Assembly (NCBI GenBank): GCA_013398055.1
Contig: VZRS01015031.1
Span: forward strand, 564,750 to 628,749
DNA from: Ifrita kowaldi
Lineage: Eukaryota > Chordata > Aves > Passeriformes > Cinclosomatidae
Direction: 5' to 3'
Length of the DNA: 64,000 nucleotides
Made by a program: the position numbers and the translations under genes. Shown here piece by piece: positions 38,648 to 51,868 of the stretch (positions within the stretch are counted from its first letter, which is position 1; each line of letters opens with the position of its first letter). A model generated the notes under the pieces. It made no database searches and had not been told where the DNA came from. It was given only the letters and a program-made list of their open reading frames with translations.

Positions 38648-39083
38648 AAAGTAACTTATTTGACAACAAGAAAAATTCTCTCTTTAAATTTATGCTTTAC
38701 TCAATGATTTTCCTAAAGTCAGGCTGTATTAGCATCTCTGTCTGTGCTGGAGAACCATGCTAAGCAGTCTTGAGACTGAAATAGTTCAGGCTCCTGGTTT
38801 CACCTTAGAGTGTTTCAAATGACTCTGTCTCACTGCTGCTGCCTAAAAGAGAATTCAAAGGATGGCCCTTCAATTAATACCTGTCAGAAAGAGCTGATAG
38901 CGTTTGGATCCAAGATATCTTCACAGAATCACCCCTCCACCATGAGTCCATGAGTCAATAAACTTGAAATACAATTACTAGACTTTGAGCTCATGGTCTG
39001 TTGAAGCGGTCTCGGAAATGTGCAGAGAAATACTGATGCTCCTGATTGCAAAGTTCACATGATACTGGTAAATCTCCATTCAA

Positions 39084-39130
39084 CTCCTCCCCCATGCCGC
39101 CGCCNNNNNNNNNNNNNNNNAAAAAAAAAA
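39084..39130. other. Assembly gap (16 N) between a CCGCC run and poly(A)
   Basis: 'ctcctcccccatgccgccgcc' ends at 39104, Ns fill 39105-39120, and ten As follow. The abrupt change from a GC-rich edge to poly(A) suggests missing GC-rich or low-complexity sequence. Confidence 0.85.
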
Positions 39131-40894
39131 GTAGAAAGAGATACAGATCAGCTTTAAAAATTATATTACACTTTTCATATAGATTTATTTATTGAATTTT
39201 TAGGTTTATACAGCCGAGTCTACAGATGCAAACAGAGGAGTCATAATGGAGGTGGAAAATAATCAGTTGGCAAGATCTTCATGGATTGCTTTTATTCCTG
39301 CCCTTTGCAAATTTTCAAGAATAATTTCACTTGCTAAAAATCCCCACAAGATGGCAGTGCTCAGTTCATTAACAACCGAAAGCAAAATAACTATTTTGCT
39401 GTACAGTGAAAATGAAATAAAGAAAAAAAATATTATCACACACAAGAGCAGTGGCTTCTTAACCTTTTCTGCCCATCCCACACAAAGACAATTTCCCCCT
39501 AAAGTGCACAAGAATGTGTCAGTAAAATCCACAGTGAACACCCACAACCCTGAAGAACAGCCTCATCTTGCTTTGTTACCCAGATACAGTAGTGTTTTGC
39601 TTAGCCAGCTAATCTTCCAAACAGACAGGGAAAGTGAAAATGACACCTGAATTTGTCCCATTTTGTAATATGTATATATATATGTATAATTCTTGTCTGT
39701 GCCTGAGGCTCAGAGCTTCCAAGATTACACATTCTCAAACTGCAGGATTTCTTTTCTTTTCCCAAACAGTGTGTAAGATAACAAATAGACAGGCTTAGCC
39801 TCCTCTATGCTTCTCTTCCTGCTTGTTTGGTAATACAGCAAATGCAAGGACTTCCTGCATCATTGCAGTGCAGGATTGTATCATGGCATTTTTAAAGAAC
39901 TGGCTTTTTATTAATGAATTTTCCCAGTGAGTGCACAACATCTCTATTTGAAAACATCTTCGTTATTTAGCTTGAGAGCCGTTCATGTCATGCCAAGTTA
40001 AATATCTAAAAATAGAGAGTATGAGTTCTCCTTGTTCAGAGCATCATTTCACAGATACAGCTAACCAGCTGCTGGCAAAACAAAACCCAGTCCAGGCCCC
40101 TGGATACCCAGGCTTCTACCCAAAGATCAATGCTCGGCTTCAGGTGCCAACTTCTTAGGTTATACTCAGTGGCGGGTAAAGGAACAGAGAAGCCAGAAAA
40201 CCTCCTGCCTGTCTTTCTGCTGAGAGGACAAGGGTTCAACCCTGCCTGGCTGAAACTACGCTGCCCTACAAAACCGTGCCACCATGCCCCATCCCCCGCC
40301 TGTGGTGTGCCCAAGACCAAGTGGGATAGACCAGTCCCTTTCTTGCAGGCACACCCACAAGCTGAGTCAAGCAGTGGCACATCTGATGCTTTCATCAGCA
40401 GCAGTGTGAAGCCATCAAGGGACCACAGCAAGGTCTCCTGAAATGAACGGGACCATGGTTTTGGGGAAAAAAACCCCAAACCACAAACCCAGTATATAAT
40501 GGTTACAGGTACTCAGAGATTTCCGCCTGGTGCCAGGGGGAAAAAGGGGACGAAACCACAGGACAACGTCCCGGGAGGGACCTGATTTCCCTGAGTGACC
40601 ATGCCCAAGTGTGTGTGGGCATCCTTGCCTTTGGTAGGGGAGAGGGTAAGGTATTCCTGGGCCCCCAGGATACTTGCAGAGACATGAAACATCTAGCTAC
40701 TTAATGGTGACTCCCCTTAAGTGGAAACACAGTATTGGGAAGTGAGAAATTGCCCTTCTTCAGTATCATCCCTCCCCTCACTGCAGGCCCCACGTGGCAA
40801 CGGGCTGCAGCTGGCATGGCATTTAGTGGTGTTCTTCACCTGACAGTGAGCTCCTGTTCCCAAAGCCATCAGCCTTCCCCAGCCTGCTCCTCCT

Positions 40895-40968
40895 GGCAGC
40901 AAGCCACCACCTTCAATCTTCAGGCAGACATGGCAGCAAGCCACCACCTTCAATCTTCAGGCAGACAT
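40895..40968. repeat. Perfect 37 bp tandem duplication
   Basis: GGCAGCAAGCCACCACCTTC... (37 bases) occurs at 40895-40931 and again at 40932-40968 without a mismatch. A partial third start (ggcagc) follows. No known element is recognised around it. Confidence 0.95.
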
Positions 40969-43319
40969 GGCAGCCAGACCTTCTTGCAGGAAGAGCCTGC
41001 TGCCCTCAGACCCATCCTTGCAGGGTGGAAATGCTCCCTCTGACCGTGGCAGCCTCTTCTCAGTGCCAGAGCACACTTTGGGCAGATGTTGAGCCAGCAT
41101 TCTGGCAGAGGATTTCTCCAAATTATTTAACTTCTGTGCTACCTGGCTTTGCAGCAAATCCCAGCTCTTCACAGGTGCAGAAAGAGGCCAGAACTGTGCT
41201 GTTCCCCTTTGCTGCACAATGGTTTGGAACCAGGAGTAAACAGATACCCTGGGAGCTGCATTGAGATCCAAAGCCTTGCATCTTTGAGTGACTAAAATAA
41301 TCCTCTTTTTATGCTGGAGCAGACAAATGGTGCATCTGGAATAACATGAAAATACTTGTTTGTCCTTTTTATTTTTGCTGTGCTAACAAAAATGGTTAAA
41401 ATAAAAATAGCTCCTGTAACAAAAATATATTGTTTAAAACTCCTACCAGACCTACCAGACCTTCACCTTTTTTTCAAGTTCTATAAAATACATTTCTTGT
41501 TTTATTCAGATTTATTCAAAAGTATCATATTATTTCAGTTTGCCAAAAATAAATAAATAAAAAAGGCAAATTGAGTCACCTGGCACACCTATAGAACATT
41601 GGCAAAGTAGTAACAGATTCCAAAAATGAAAAGACAACTGTTCCAAAGTCAGCACCTGCTGCTGCGAGTTTGGCATTATTGTTTTTGCTGGTACTTCTAT
41701 TTCTCATGGTTTGTCGAAGCAGATGTCACCATTTGGGAAGGTCTCTAGTTAACAGGACCACTCTTAATCAATCACAGCATTTTACCAGCAGATTTATTCC
41801 TTATGGCAAGGTGTGCAGTTGCACAGAATGTTCACTGTGTGCAGGATCAGAGCTGAATGAATGTAACATAGCTCCCCAACCCTCCAAGCAATAATACCAA
41901 ATGACACAGTTAATGTGGTTCCTCATTACGACAATGCAATGACTGATTAACACTTCACTCCTTCACATCTGAGATCACCCACATTCCCACAGGACATACG
42001 AGCATTTCCTTTTTATCCTTGTCAAAACTGAACAGTGGGAAGGGAACGCGGCTGTCTCCCACAGGCTGCTCGGCGATGCTGGCAATGTTTTAACACGAGA
42101 GGCTGTGCTGCAGTGGCTCATGCTCTGCTCCTATGGTGGGATTGTGAGGCTCATTTTTGCACGGACAAAGTGAACCTGAGCACCCACTCACTGTTCAGAA
42201 ACAGCACAGCACATCAGTGCTGGGATACATGGAAGCTGAATTTGAGGGAGCGCACAGTGTCAGTCTCTGTTGTGGGATTTTAGGACTGCTTGATTGGGCT
42301 GCACGGAAAGGTGCTGAGCTTGTCTGGAAAATCCATGACCACACAGAGGAAATGAAACCTAGAGAGTCATTTGTGGTTCTTACCACTGTAGGTAAGCATG
42401 GCATGAAATGAATTGTTTAAAAATTGCACCTTGCCCTAATAGTGGTTATTCAGGTATGACATTCATCAGACCAGATGATGTACTTGGAGACGGTGATGCA
42501 GGTGTGTGCCTTGCTCTAACCCCTCTCCCACAGCCATAGCTCTTACACTGTAAGCTGAAGCTCACGTGAGCTGAAGATGGTGTGGTCCAGCTCCCCTTTC
42601 CCTGCCCTTGAATGTCCTTTCCCACCCATTTACAGTGCTGCTACCACTGAGTGTGAACAGTGGCAAGTCAGTTCAGGAAGCTGATATAACTAAAACCTGG
42701 CCTGGCATGGTTTTGTGGCAACTTCTGCTGGTGAGAAATCCCCTACAAGTCATTATTTTATGGCTTGTTTCTCCTAAGCAGTAGCACAAGTCACAAACAT
42801 GGCTTTGCAAGACTTTCCCCTCCTCTGCATCTTCTGTACCAGCTTTGCCTTGGGATGGCTGAACTGTCATGACACTGGCCAGATCCCAGGTTTAGCCTTA
42901 CTATCAGCTTCCAAATACCCAAACTCAATTTTCCCTACTCTGCTGAAAGATGTTGAAGCCAATCTGTGGAAATCCTAAAAAGGAGCATAAAAAGAAGAAA
43001 ATAAAAAGGTTTTAATGAATGCAGGGAAATGTGATTCAGTAATAAGCTACTTGTGTAGGGATGTCCTAGCATTTTATATCAAAGGAGTTTCTTTTTACTC
43101 AACCCATCCTTTTCAAATTACAGTTCTCTGTTTGGTGGTAGGAAATCTCCACTTCTCCCACTGATCCTAACTATTCACAGCCATTCTTCTATTCTTTCCC
43201 TTCTTAAAAAGTCATTTTATTCAAGGCAACACTGCTCCTCCTAAACCTAAAGTTAAAATCAAATGCCCAGTTTGCTACTTTTGGCCACTCTGCAGCAGAA
43301 ATCAGTATGGCCAAATTTT

Positions 43320-43545
43320 GGGGCAAGGAATAACTCTTCACTGAGAGGGTGGTCAGTCCCTGGAACAGGCTCCCCAGGGAAGTGGTCACAACACTGAGCT
43401 TGTCAGAGCTCAGGGAGTGTCTGGATGATGCTCTGAGTCACACGGTTTCATTTTAGGTAGTTGTAACTAACAGCAGGGAGTTGGGCTCAATGATCCTTAG
43501 GGGTGCCTTTCAGCTGGAAATATTCCGTGATTCTGTTTCTATGAA
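43320..43545 (+). mobile_element. CR1 LINE 3' end fragment
   Basis: The order 'tcactgagagggtggtcag', 'ctggaacaggctccccaggga', 'gttgggctcaatgatcct' and 'tattccgtgattctg' is that of a + strand CR1 3' UTR with its tail. It is short, 5'-truncated and diverged. Confidence 0.8.
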
Positions 43546-46500
43546 CTCTGGTTCAGGCTTTCGTGGACCTGGAAAGTACAAAATACCAGACAAATCTAAT
43601 TTTAAATATCTAAAGGATAGCCCGATATTATACTGATGGGAAACAAACGGTCTCCATGGCCAGAGACAGACCACGAAAAAGTACTCTGTTAACCTGTATT
43701 GACAGGACTGCTGGGCTGGATCAACTCTTTTTGGCATTGAAATGATGCATTCCCCCCCTCTTCTCTCATTTTACTACCTAACAACTTTGCAACCCCAGGC
43801 CTGGATAAAAGAAGTCAGACTTTATGCTTTTTTAGCTTATGTATTTCCATCAAGACTGAAGATTGCATGCCTGGGACTTGGCAATAACAGTATAGAGCAA
43901 GAAGAGAAGCAATAAACTTATTATGTGTGTCAATAAAGTCAGCAAGTAAGTCTTGGAACACACACATGGAGCAAAACTGCTGAGTAAGGGAGAGAGACTT
44001 TTCCAATTATAACACCACATTAACACCCATGTCAGAGGTTGAAATATTAAAAAGCAGTTAACAGGTCTCTTGAGAAGCCCTGGTAATGCACAGCAGCTCT
44101 GCATACTTGCAGACAATGTAAAAAGCCACAACATTATCCTTTAATACCACACACTTAATGTGCAGAGCTCAATTAGTGAAAGCTCTTCAGGAACTGAAAT
44201 GTTAGTTCTGCTGGGAGATGCCCTGCCTGCGAACAGAAGTAACAGCACTGTGCACCCCAGGACACAAATGTGCACTGCCAGGCTGGGGCACTGCTGAAGG
44301 CTGTCTGAAAGCCAGCAGCTGGAGAAAAAATAAATGGTGCTGCTGCCTTTTTACGCAGACAAACATCCTTACTCATGACTGGCCTTGGGTTGTCTATTGC
44401 CGCCCACCACTGCTCGATGTAGCAACACTTTGGTTCTGACAATCTTGAACCCAGTTTCAAGCATGCCACGCACCTCCAACTAGAGCTAGATTTTTTTATA
44501 GAGAGGTCTACCCTCAGTTAGTTACTAAAACTCTGTGTCTCTTATGGCTCTTATGCAATTCATTACTCTCAACCCACAGACTCTTACTGAGTGCCATTGG
44601 GAAACACAGTACGTGTCCTTTCCAACCTCTAGCTGAAATGTTCTTATCAAATACATTTTCCAGCATGGATGGCTTAGTGTAAGGGGTGCAAGAGCTGTCA
44701 AAAGTACCCCAGACTCCAGGCACACTCAGTTGTCCCACCTATCTCACATTTCCATGCTACAGATGAGCCCAATTGCCTTCTTCTCTGCCCTATAGTATTT
44801 CATGATCTTCTCATTTGGCCTATGGGACACATGTTGATGGACTAAGGTCGGTATGGAAGTCCATGATTGTTTCCAACTTACCTGCTGAATTTGAATCACT
44901 ATTGTACTGCATCCATGCTTGGCCTGTCATCAGGCACACGTGTGTCTTTCTAACTATTCACTAGTTTAGGGGAGAAACGAAGTCCTTACTAAAGAATATT
45001 TGCTTGCTTAGTGTTATACTATAATTGCATCTAAGTAACTGGAGAAGAGGCCTTAGCTTGTCTGTAAACTCCATGGCTTTTGTGGTTTTGTTGCAATGAT
45101 TTCATACCCTGAATTTAAATAAATTGGGAAATAAGAGACTGTTGTAGAGCCCACCCAAAAGATTGGTGGTCTTCCCAGTGCACTGATCAGGCAATAAGAA
45201 GGGAATGTAAAACCTACATCTGACCAAAACAATATGAAACCAAAGTTTCTGCGTGCGCCATGCCAAACAAACAAACAAATGCTGAGCCTAGCAATTTTTG
45301 CAGTCAATATGCTCCATCATCTGCACGATAACGTGGTAGATGCAGTCAGATCAAAGGTTTCCTTTCAGCCCCAAAGCAGAGGAGGTTCGACAGCGAAATC
45401 ACGACAGTTGTTTCTGCTAAGCAAAGCAGCGCCTGGCTCTGCCCGAGATGAAGCTCTGGCTGTTGGCAGGAAAATCTCAGTCACTGTGGCAATGTCATCC
45501 TCGCTCTGGGTGGAAGCTGCTCTGATGGGTAACAGCTGTTATTTTCATTGAAATCTGAAAGACCTGTCTACATGTTTGGGTGTTGGTTTTTTCCCCCAGT
45601 ATAGGGTATGAGGGAGGGAAAAATAACTAAATTGACCTTTCAATGGACAGAGATGCAGTGTAAAAAGAAGTCCAAGAAATGAATATCCTTACAATTATGC
45701 ATAGTAAGGCATTCTTACTCAGTTTTTCTCATGTAAAGAAAACCAAGAAAAACAGAGCTATTATGACTTTACCCACCTACAGACAAAGATCTTCTGAGAA
45801 GATCCTATTTCTCAGACCTTTGTCAAATTTTCAGTCTATCTAGTGGGAATTCTTTTTCCTCCCTTAAAAGATAAATATGCTAAGTATTCTCAAAGGACAA
45901 CAGCTTTTCATCTGAGAAAACAAATGTCATCACTGTCTCTCATTCTCCAACCTTGTCTTCCTTCCCCTGCTCCATCTTTTATCCCTATCCCTCTGGCCAT
46001 GGGAATACATATTCTCCTTTGCCATTAGTCTCTTCTCCTGAGATCTTAAAACATATGGGGACAATATATATTGAGACAAAAACTGCACGTTAGGAAAATT
46101 GCAACAACTGTAGTCTATCTTTCTGTTTGGTTTTAAGAAAAATGTAGTAGGAAAACATTAAAAGAATGAGAGTCTGGTGGCAAGGCAAGGGAAAGGGAAA
46201 GGACCTCTAGGAGCCATATCTAGGAGACATTCAGAGATCTCCCCTCTCACTCTGAAATAGGCTGGGTGCACAGTTGAGACCCAGCGGACTGAAAAAATTG
46301 TGGAGATACATTTCTGCCCGCTTCCATGAGGTCACACAACACATTTTCATTGTGGGAACTGGTCTGGAATTGCTTGGGACTCTAGAGAGCGAGTATGGGC
46401 AGTTCTGTACAACACTCTGTCTTTTGATGCCTTGCCCAAAATATTTATATCTCCAAATAAGGCTTGCCAGAAAATAAACAATAATGAAATAGCCTAGAGA

Positions 46501-48753
46501 TGAAATTTTTGTATGATTCTGATATATGCAGAACATAATATAGTGTACATATGTCCTCCATGTTTCCTAACTTCCTTTGCTGTCTTTTTTTGTGCTCTTA
46601 ACAGATTTGTGTATTTCCCTCCTAGATTTTAAAAACAGAAAATGAAAGGATAGAGGTCCCAGTGCTCAGCATCATTGTGCAATGTGAATTTGAAGGACTG
46701 GAACATTTCAGTCCAGTACATGGGCTTCTGTCATTTGAACTAAGGGAAAAACTGCATTTGTGGGTAGGGTAACATAATTGCAGGGAAAAACCTTTTAAGG
46801 CCAGATACTGAAACATCTGCAGCAAAATGACTTCTTGTCTGCCAGCTGATAATATCTCATTAACCATGTCCAAAATAAATGGTTTTGATTTTTTTTTTTT
46901 TTTACTTACCCTCGTCATATCCAACATCAACAATTTCAACCTGGAGAATGAAAGATCTACTGACTGATAAGAAGTTAGATTAAATCTGAATGTTACAACA
47001 AAGAGCATCGGGTGAGAGAAGAGATAGGCAGAACCACCTTTGGCATCTACCTAGGTGAGGACACAAACCCAAATGCACTTCAAATTTGGTATTAAGTCAC
47101 AAGGATGCTGCTTTGTTCAAGAATCTCAATTAGCCTGTTTACTTTTTCTCTCTTGACCTCTCTGACTTCTGTTCTCTTTGATAATCATTGCAACATATCT
47201 AAAACTGGACTATAAAGCTGATGCTGGTGAGTCTGGCTCACATTCAGATTTCTTGGTACAGCTGCCTTATTTTGGTGTAGCAGTGATCATAGTTTCTGAG
47301 CTCAAGAAGTGTGATTTAGGCTGTTACCTAAGATGTTCAAACTATGACTTCATATTCAAGAAACAGAAAGGTGTTAATGATGCACAGGCCCCTACTGCAG
47401 GTACCTGACTTGGCATTACTTCACACTGAGAGCCAGAAAATTGCAGGCCAGACTTCAACTATTACTCTTTGTATCTTTGTGGTGCTGTAGACAAAGCTGA
47501 TTTCTCCTTGCAGCCTTATAAACCAGCAAGCTCAGGGTGAGATCTGCAAGAAAAGTCATGTTTGGGCATTTTAGGTAATCAGCTGTCCTCCCACTGCCCC
47601 TTCCTGGCTTTCTGGCTTGTGCTTGGAAAATGGGAACTTTCCTGCATGCAATTCCTCCCTGCTGCCAGCTGTCTTTGAGCTGACTCCTGCAGCTGTAGTG
47701 CGAGACGTGCTGGGCTGCAGGCTCATCGATACTATGCAAATCCAGCCCGTAAGTAGATTACCTGTTACTGTGGGAACAGACCAGCCTGCATCTGCCGATT
47801 CGCTTTCGCTTTTACTGGACAAGGTTAATGATGAAAATAAGCTTATTCTTGTAAGAGGTTAAGCAAGTTATTGCCGAACAGGAAACTGAGTTACAAAGAA
47901 CTACAAAAATAAAACAGCATTGCTGCTGTCTTTACTTGGTTCCTTCTGGGTTTCTTTTCAGCATTTTGAATTTGGTTACTACTTGGAGTTTGGGAAAGTA
48001 GTATTTTCTCATTTTGGCAGATGGATATTCTTCATATTGGCAGGTAGATATTCTAGGCTAGTAAAAAACAGATTTAGTTAATTCCTATGATAAATGCCAC
48101 TAATTATAAATGTATCACAGAAAATGAATTGCCCACTCCATCTTGTTTGTTTTTTGCGTTGTTTTTTTTTTAGTGTGTTGACTGTATCTTGCAGAACTAC
48201 TTTCAGGTTAATTTTAAGCTTAATCCACCTCTTCTCCCCCCACATTCAACTAACAGTGACTCCCGTACAGCCTGTGTAATGCAGCGTCTAAAACCCGCAC
48301 CTGAAACTTAAATTTTAACACAGTTCTAGAGTGAACAACACTCGACCTTTGGGAAACTCTTACCAGAATGGTGAGCTATGCTTGTTTTGTGATAACTAAC
48401 ACCCCAGGTATCGAGGTCTAATACTGAAAATGGTGTACTGCAAGCAAGTGAAAAGAGCAAATGGAAACTGCACAAACCAATTTGCACTTTTCACTTATGC
48501 TTCAGAGCTCTGAATGTCATCTTGGGTTGAAAATGTCTTAGCAGTTTTCTCTAGCCATCTGAAACCATTCTAATATATTGAAAAATGGCAGTGACATTTC
48601 CCCAAGACAATTTTATGTGCGATACTTGGTCAATCCTAAGTGAGAAGAGTTATAAACAACAGAAATAGTGTCCTCAGTAGAACTACTCTTCCCCCCCTCC
48701 CCCAATATATACATGTTATTTTGGGTTTTTTCCCAGAAAAATAATTTTTAAAT

Positions 48754-48790
48754 ATTAAAAATACTGTATTAAAAGTACTGTATTTTTAAT
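48754..48790. repeat. 11 bp perfect inverted repeat (ATTAAAAATAC / GTATTTTTAAT)
   Basis: The arms are 48754-48764 and 48780-48790 around a 15-base loop, in AT-rich DNA. TACTGTATT also occurs twice as a direct repeat inside. No gene 3' end is nearby, so I do not call it a terminator or a transposon end. Confidence 0.8.
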
Positions 48791-51700
48791 TCAGAAATAT
48801 AACTGAAGTAATAAACCCCCTCCTCTCTGTTTTTTTTTTTTTCCTTCATGTAGACAAAACAACAGTTGCAGTTACAATCCATTCACTTGCCTTTCTCTGG
48901 TCAGACTGAACAGAGCCTCTGAGTGCAACCTCATCAATATCAGCAAAGGCATTTGGACTGGCGGACAAAGGGCCTAATTAAATGGATATTTCCTTTCTCC
49001 CCACATGATGGTGACTGAACTCCAAACAAGCCAGTGAACTTCAGGTGAACTATAAACTTTAGGTGCATATAGAAACTCGGAAATAGATCCAAACCAGCCC
49101 TGGAGTAGCCATTTGCATGTGCCAGGTTTTATAGCGCCTTGGGATGTTGCCTTGTGTGAAGTGTGGAAGTATGTTTTGCACAGCACCAGACTGACTAAGG
49201 AAAGCTCTTTTTCAGGTTATACCTTCTCTTGGAATAGCTGGAGTACTGCTGGGTTTATCAAGATACGCTGTTCATGTTGTCATAGCTGAGCAGGCAACAA
49301 GTAGCAACACAGGGTGCTATAGATACCTTTTGCTAAGAAGATCCACACACATCCCCAGAATCGAGGTGGATTTAGAGCAAAACATGTCCTGGAGAAGCTG
49401 AATGCTTACATACTCCTCTTCTGGCAGAGCAAGACGACTCCACAGACCCATGAGCATCTGGTGGAAACTCTCCTATTGGTGAAGACAGAAATGATTTGAG
49501 ACCATGTCCTACTCTGTAAGAATTATTGTCACTACCTCTCAGGTGATACAAGCTAATACATTTCTTGATGAATTAAGCAACAACCCTTAAGCTTTTTATT
49601 TGTGCATATATATTTTAAGAAAATAAATGAGTAATTTCTACTGTCAAAAAGAGTCTTAAATTATTATTTTCCAAGCGATATTTTATTTTGGACTGGGACA
49701 AAGTAAGAATTACTTTTATTTCTGTATTTCTCATATAAAATCAGAGATAGGCTTCCACCTTTAATGAACAAGAGGGAATATTTATGACATAGCCAGGAAA
49801 GTCTATGACCTAAAACCAGAGGTATGTCCGTGGATTTATGATTTTTCATGTATGTGTATGAGCTTCACTCTGTAAAGAGCAGAAATGCAGCTACAAGAGG
49901 AGCGGGAAGAGGACAAATCTTCTGTGTATCACTTCAGAGGGTGAAGCTGAGAAATGGGCACCAGCATCTTCAGTGCTGTCATGGCCTGTATTACCTCACA
50001 TACATGATGTCCTGCCACCTTAATGTCTGCAGTGTAAATAGACCACGGATACAAAGTAAGGTCAGCAGGTGGGAGAATGCATCCACACCTGTAAAAAACC
50101 CAGGTAAAGCACAGAAGTGTCCAAATGTAAGTGATGTGCAGCCTTGTTGGAATTTAGCAGTGAGAGCTGGAAGGCCCAGTAGCTCACTTTGAAACTCTCA
50201 GATGAGAGGTTGTTCCTTATTTGTTGTTTGGGTTTGGTTTTTTGGTTTTGTTTTGATTTTGGTTGGGTTGGTTTTGTTTTTTTTTTTTTCCTTCAGGGAT
50301 GTACATGATAATTGGTGTTTATTCAGATAATCAGCTTCACAAACAAGACTAGGGGCATAAGCTGGATTTTTATCCTGGCTAGCACATTTTTGAGAGAATC
50401 ACTAAAGTGATTGTAAGAAAGCACTGGAAACACAATTCCTGGAAGTAATTCCCAGCTGTCATGTTGAATTATAGAGAGACTTAGAGCTGCTAAGTTTTCT
50501 ATGTCTCTGTTTAATCCTCTGTAAAGTGAGCATAGTAAAACATATCTCAGCAGGATGTAGTAAGTTACCAAAACGATATTGTGAAAGATTTCCTGTCTCT
50601 TTGGAAGAGGTGAGCTGTCTAGTGCAAGGTATTAGTGTTCATCTGTGATGAAGCAATCTCTCTCCTAGATAAAACAAGGCAAAATCTTGTAATTTGGTGC
50701 TTCACTACTGATGACTGACAGCTCACTTTCAATTCATAATTATAGTCAAAACCCACATCCATTTCTTCATAATAAGTGTTTGGATTTGTGTAATTGTGAT
50801 GTAAGAAGAAAATGTTTAGACCACTTCTTTAATTTCTGTAAAGAGGAATAAGGGAATAGGATGAGATAATGCACCAGTTTCAAAGAAAAACCATCAAAAA
50901 TATATTTGCATTTTGCTTTCCTATATGTTACACATTTTCCAGGTTATGTCAGAAATACATATTCACTTCATATGTAACGTATTTGTTATTTTCTGGTCTT
51001 CCTCCAAGACATTTTGCCATTATCCTGCCAGGACTGTATGTTGTCTGACCACTTCCCCATTGCAATTAAGGATTGAAACCACTTGCTTACGCACAACGGA
51101 GACCATCATACCTAACCCCAAAGGAGGCCAGAAACTCCTAGCACACTGCATTTCCCAGACCAACCAGGAGGCCCAGGGCACAGAAGGACAGCATGCTATT
51201 TGCAACAAGGGCTGGCACATTGACAATCCACATGAGTACAGCTATTCAAAATAAATTTTAAAACCCCCAGAACTTGTGTGTGTGGGGATTTAACACATCT
51301 CGTAAAGAGATAGTGCCTGAACTTCCGTAATAAAATGAGATAAACTGCTTCAAAATCAGTTGTAAAGAAGAAGCTACGAAAGAACCAGCCTCAAGGAATG
51401 ATGTTTAACCAGACATTTTCCTTCAAATCATGCAGTATATGTTTAGTAGATAATGTGCAGGATTGCAGGCTTGATTTGAACAGGCATCAGAACATGAAGC
51501 TTGCACAAGGAACACAGCCTTTCTTAGGAATTTCACTTTGTCCCTCCTATCCCTTCCCTGCTTTTCCTCCTTCCTTTCTCCAGTGCCAAAGCTAAAGAGG
51601 AGGAGAGCCGATGCCTTGGGGTGCTGGAGGTGGGGTGTAAAAGAGAAGGAAGCAGTCTCTGACTCTAAATGAAAATATTTCACTGACTTCAGTGTGTTTT

Positions 51701-51816
51701 GAATCCGACCCATTGAACTCCAAGAACTTGAATGTGACCACAATTCATTAGTGTAAGATTCAGATTCATACCATTGGGAAGATGAAAGTGATTGCTGAGT
51801 CCTGACTGTGGTTTTC

Positions 51817-51868
51817 ACGTGTGGGTGTGGGTGTGAGTGTGGGTGTGGGTGTGGGTGTGTGCGTGTGT
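51817..51868. repeat. (GTGTGG)n microsatellite
   Basis: About eight imperfect copies of GTGTGG/GGTGTG lie in 'cacgtgtgggtgtgg' through 'gtgtgcgtgtg'. It is surrounded by unique AT-rich sequence. Confidence 0.9.

Larger units (their letters stand above)
38648..43319. other. Intergenic, mostly unique sequence
   Basis: It contains the N gap at 39105 and the 37 bp duplication at 40895. Open frames at 39246-39650 (+) and 40036-40479 (-) lack recognisable domains. Confidence 0.55.

Noticed and set aside
39246..39650. 134-codon + strand open frame (MEVENNQ...)
   Set aside because: I could not match it to any family. Composition is like the flanking non-coding DNA, and there is no exon or promoter evidence.
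40036..40479. 147-codon - strand open frame and overlapping 103-codon + strand frame
   Set aside because: No known domain, no splice context and openness on both strands suggest chance in a GC-richer patch.
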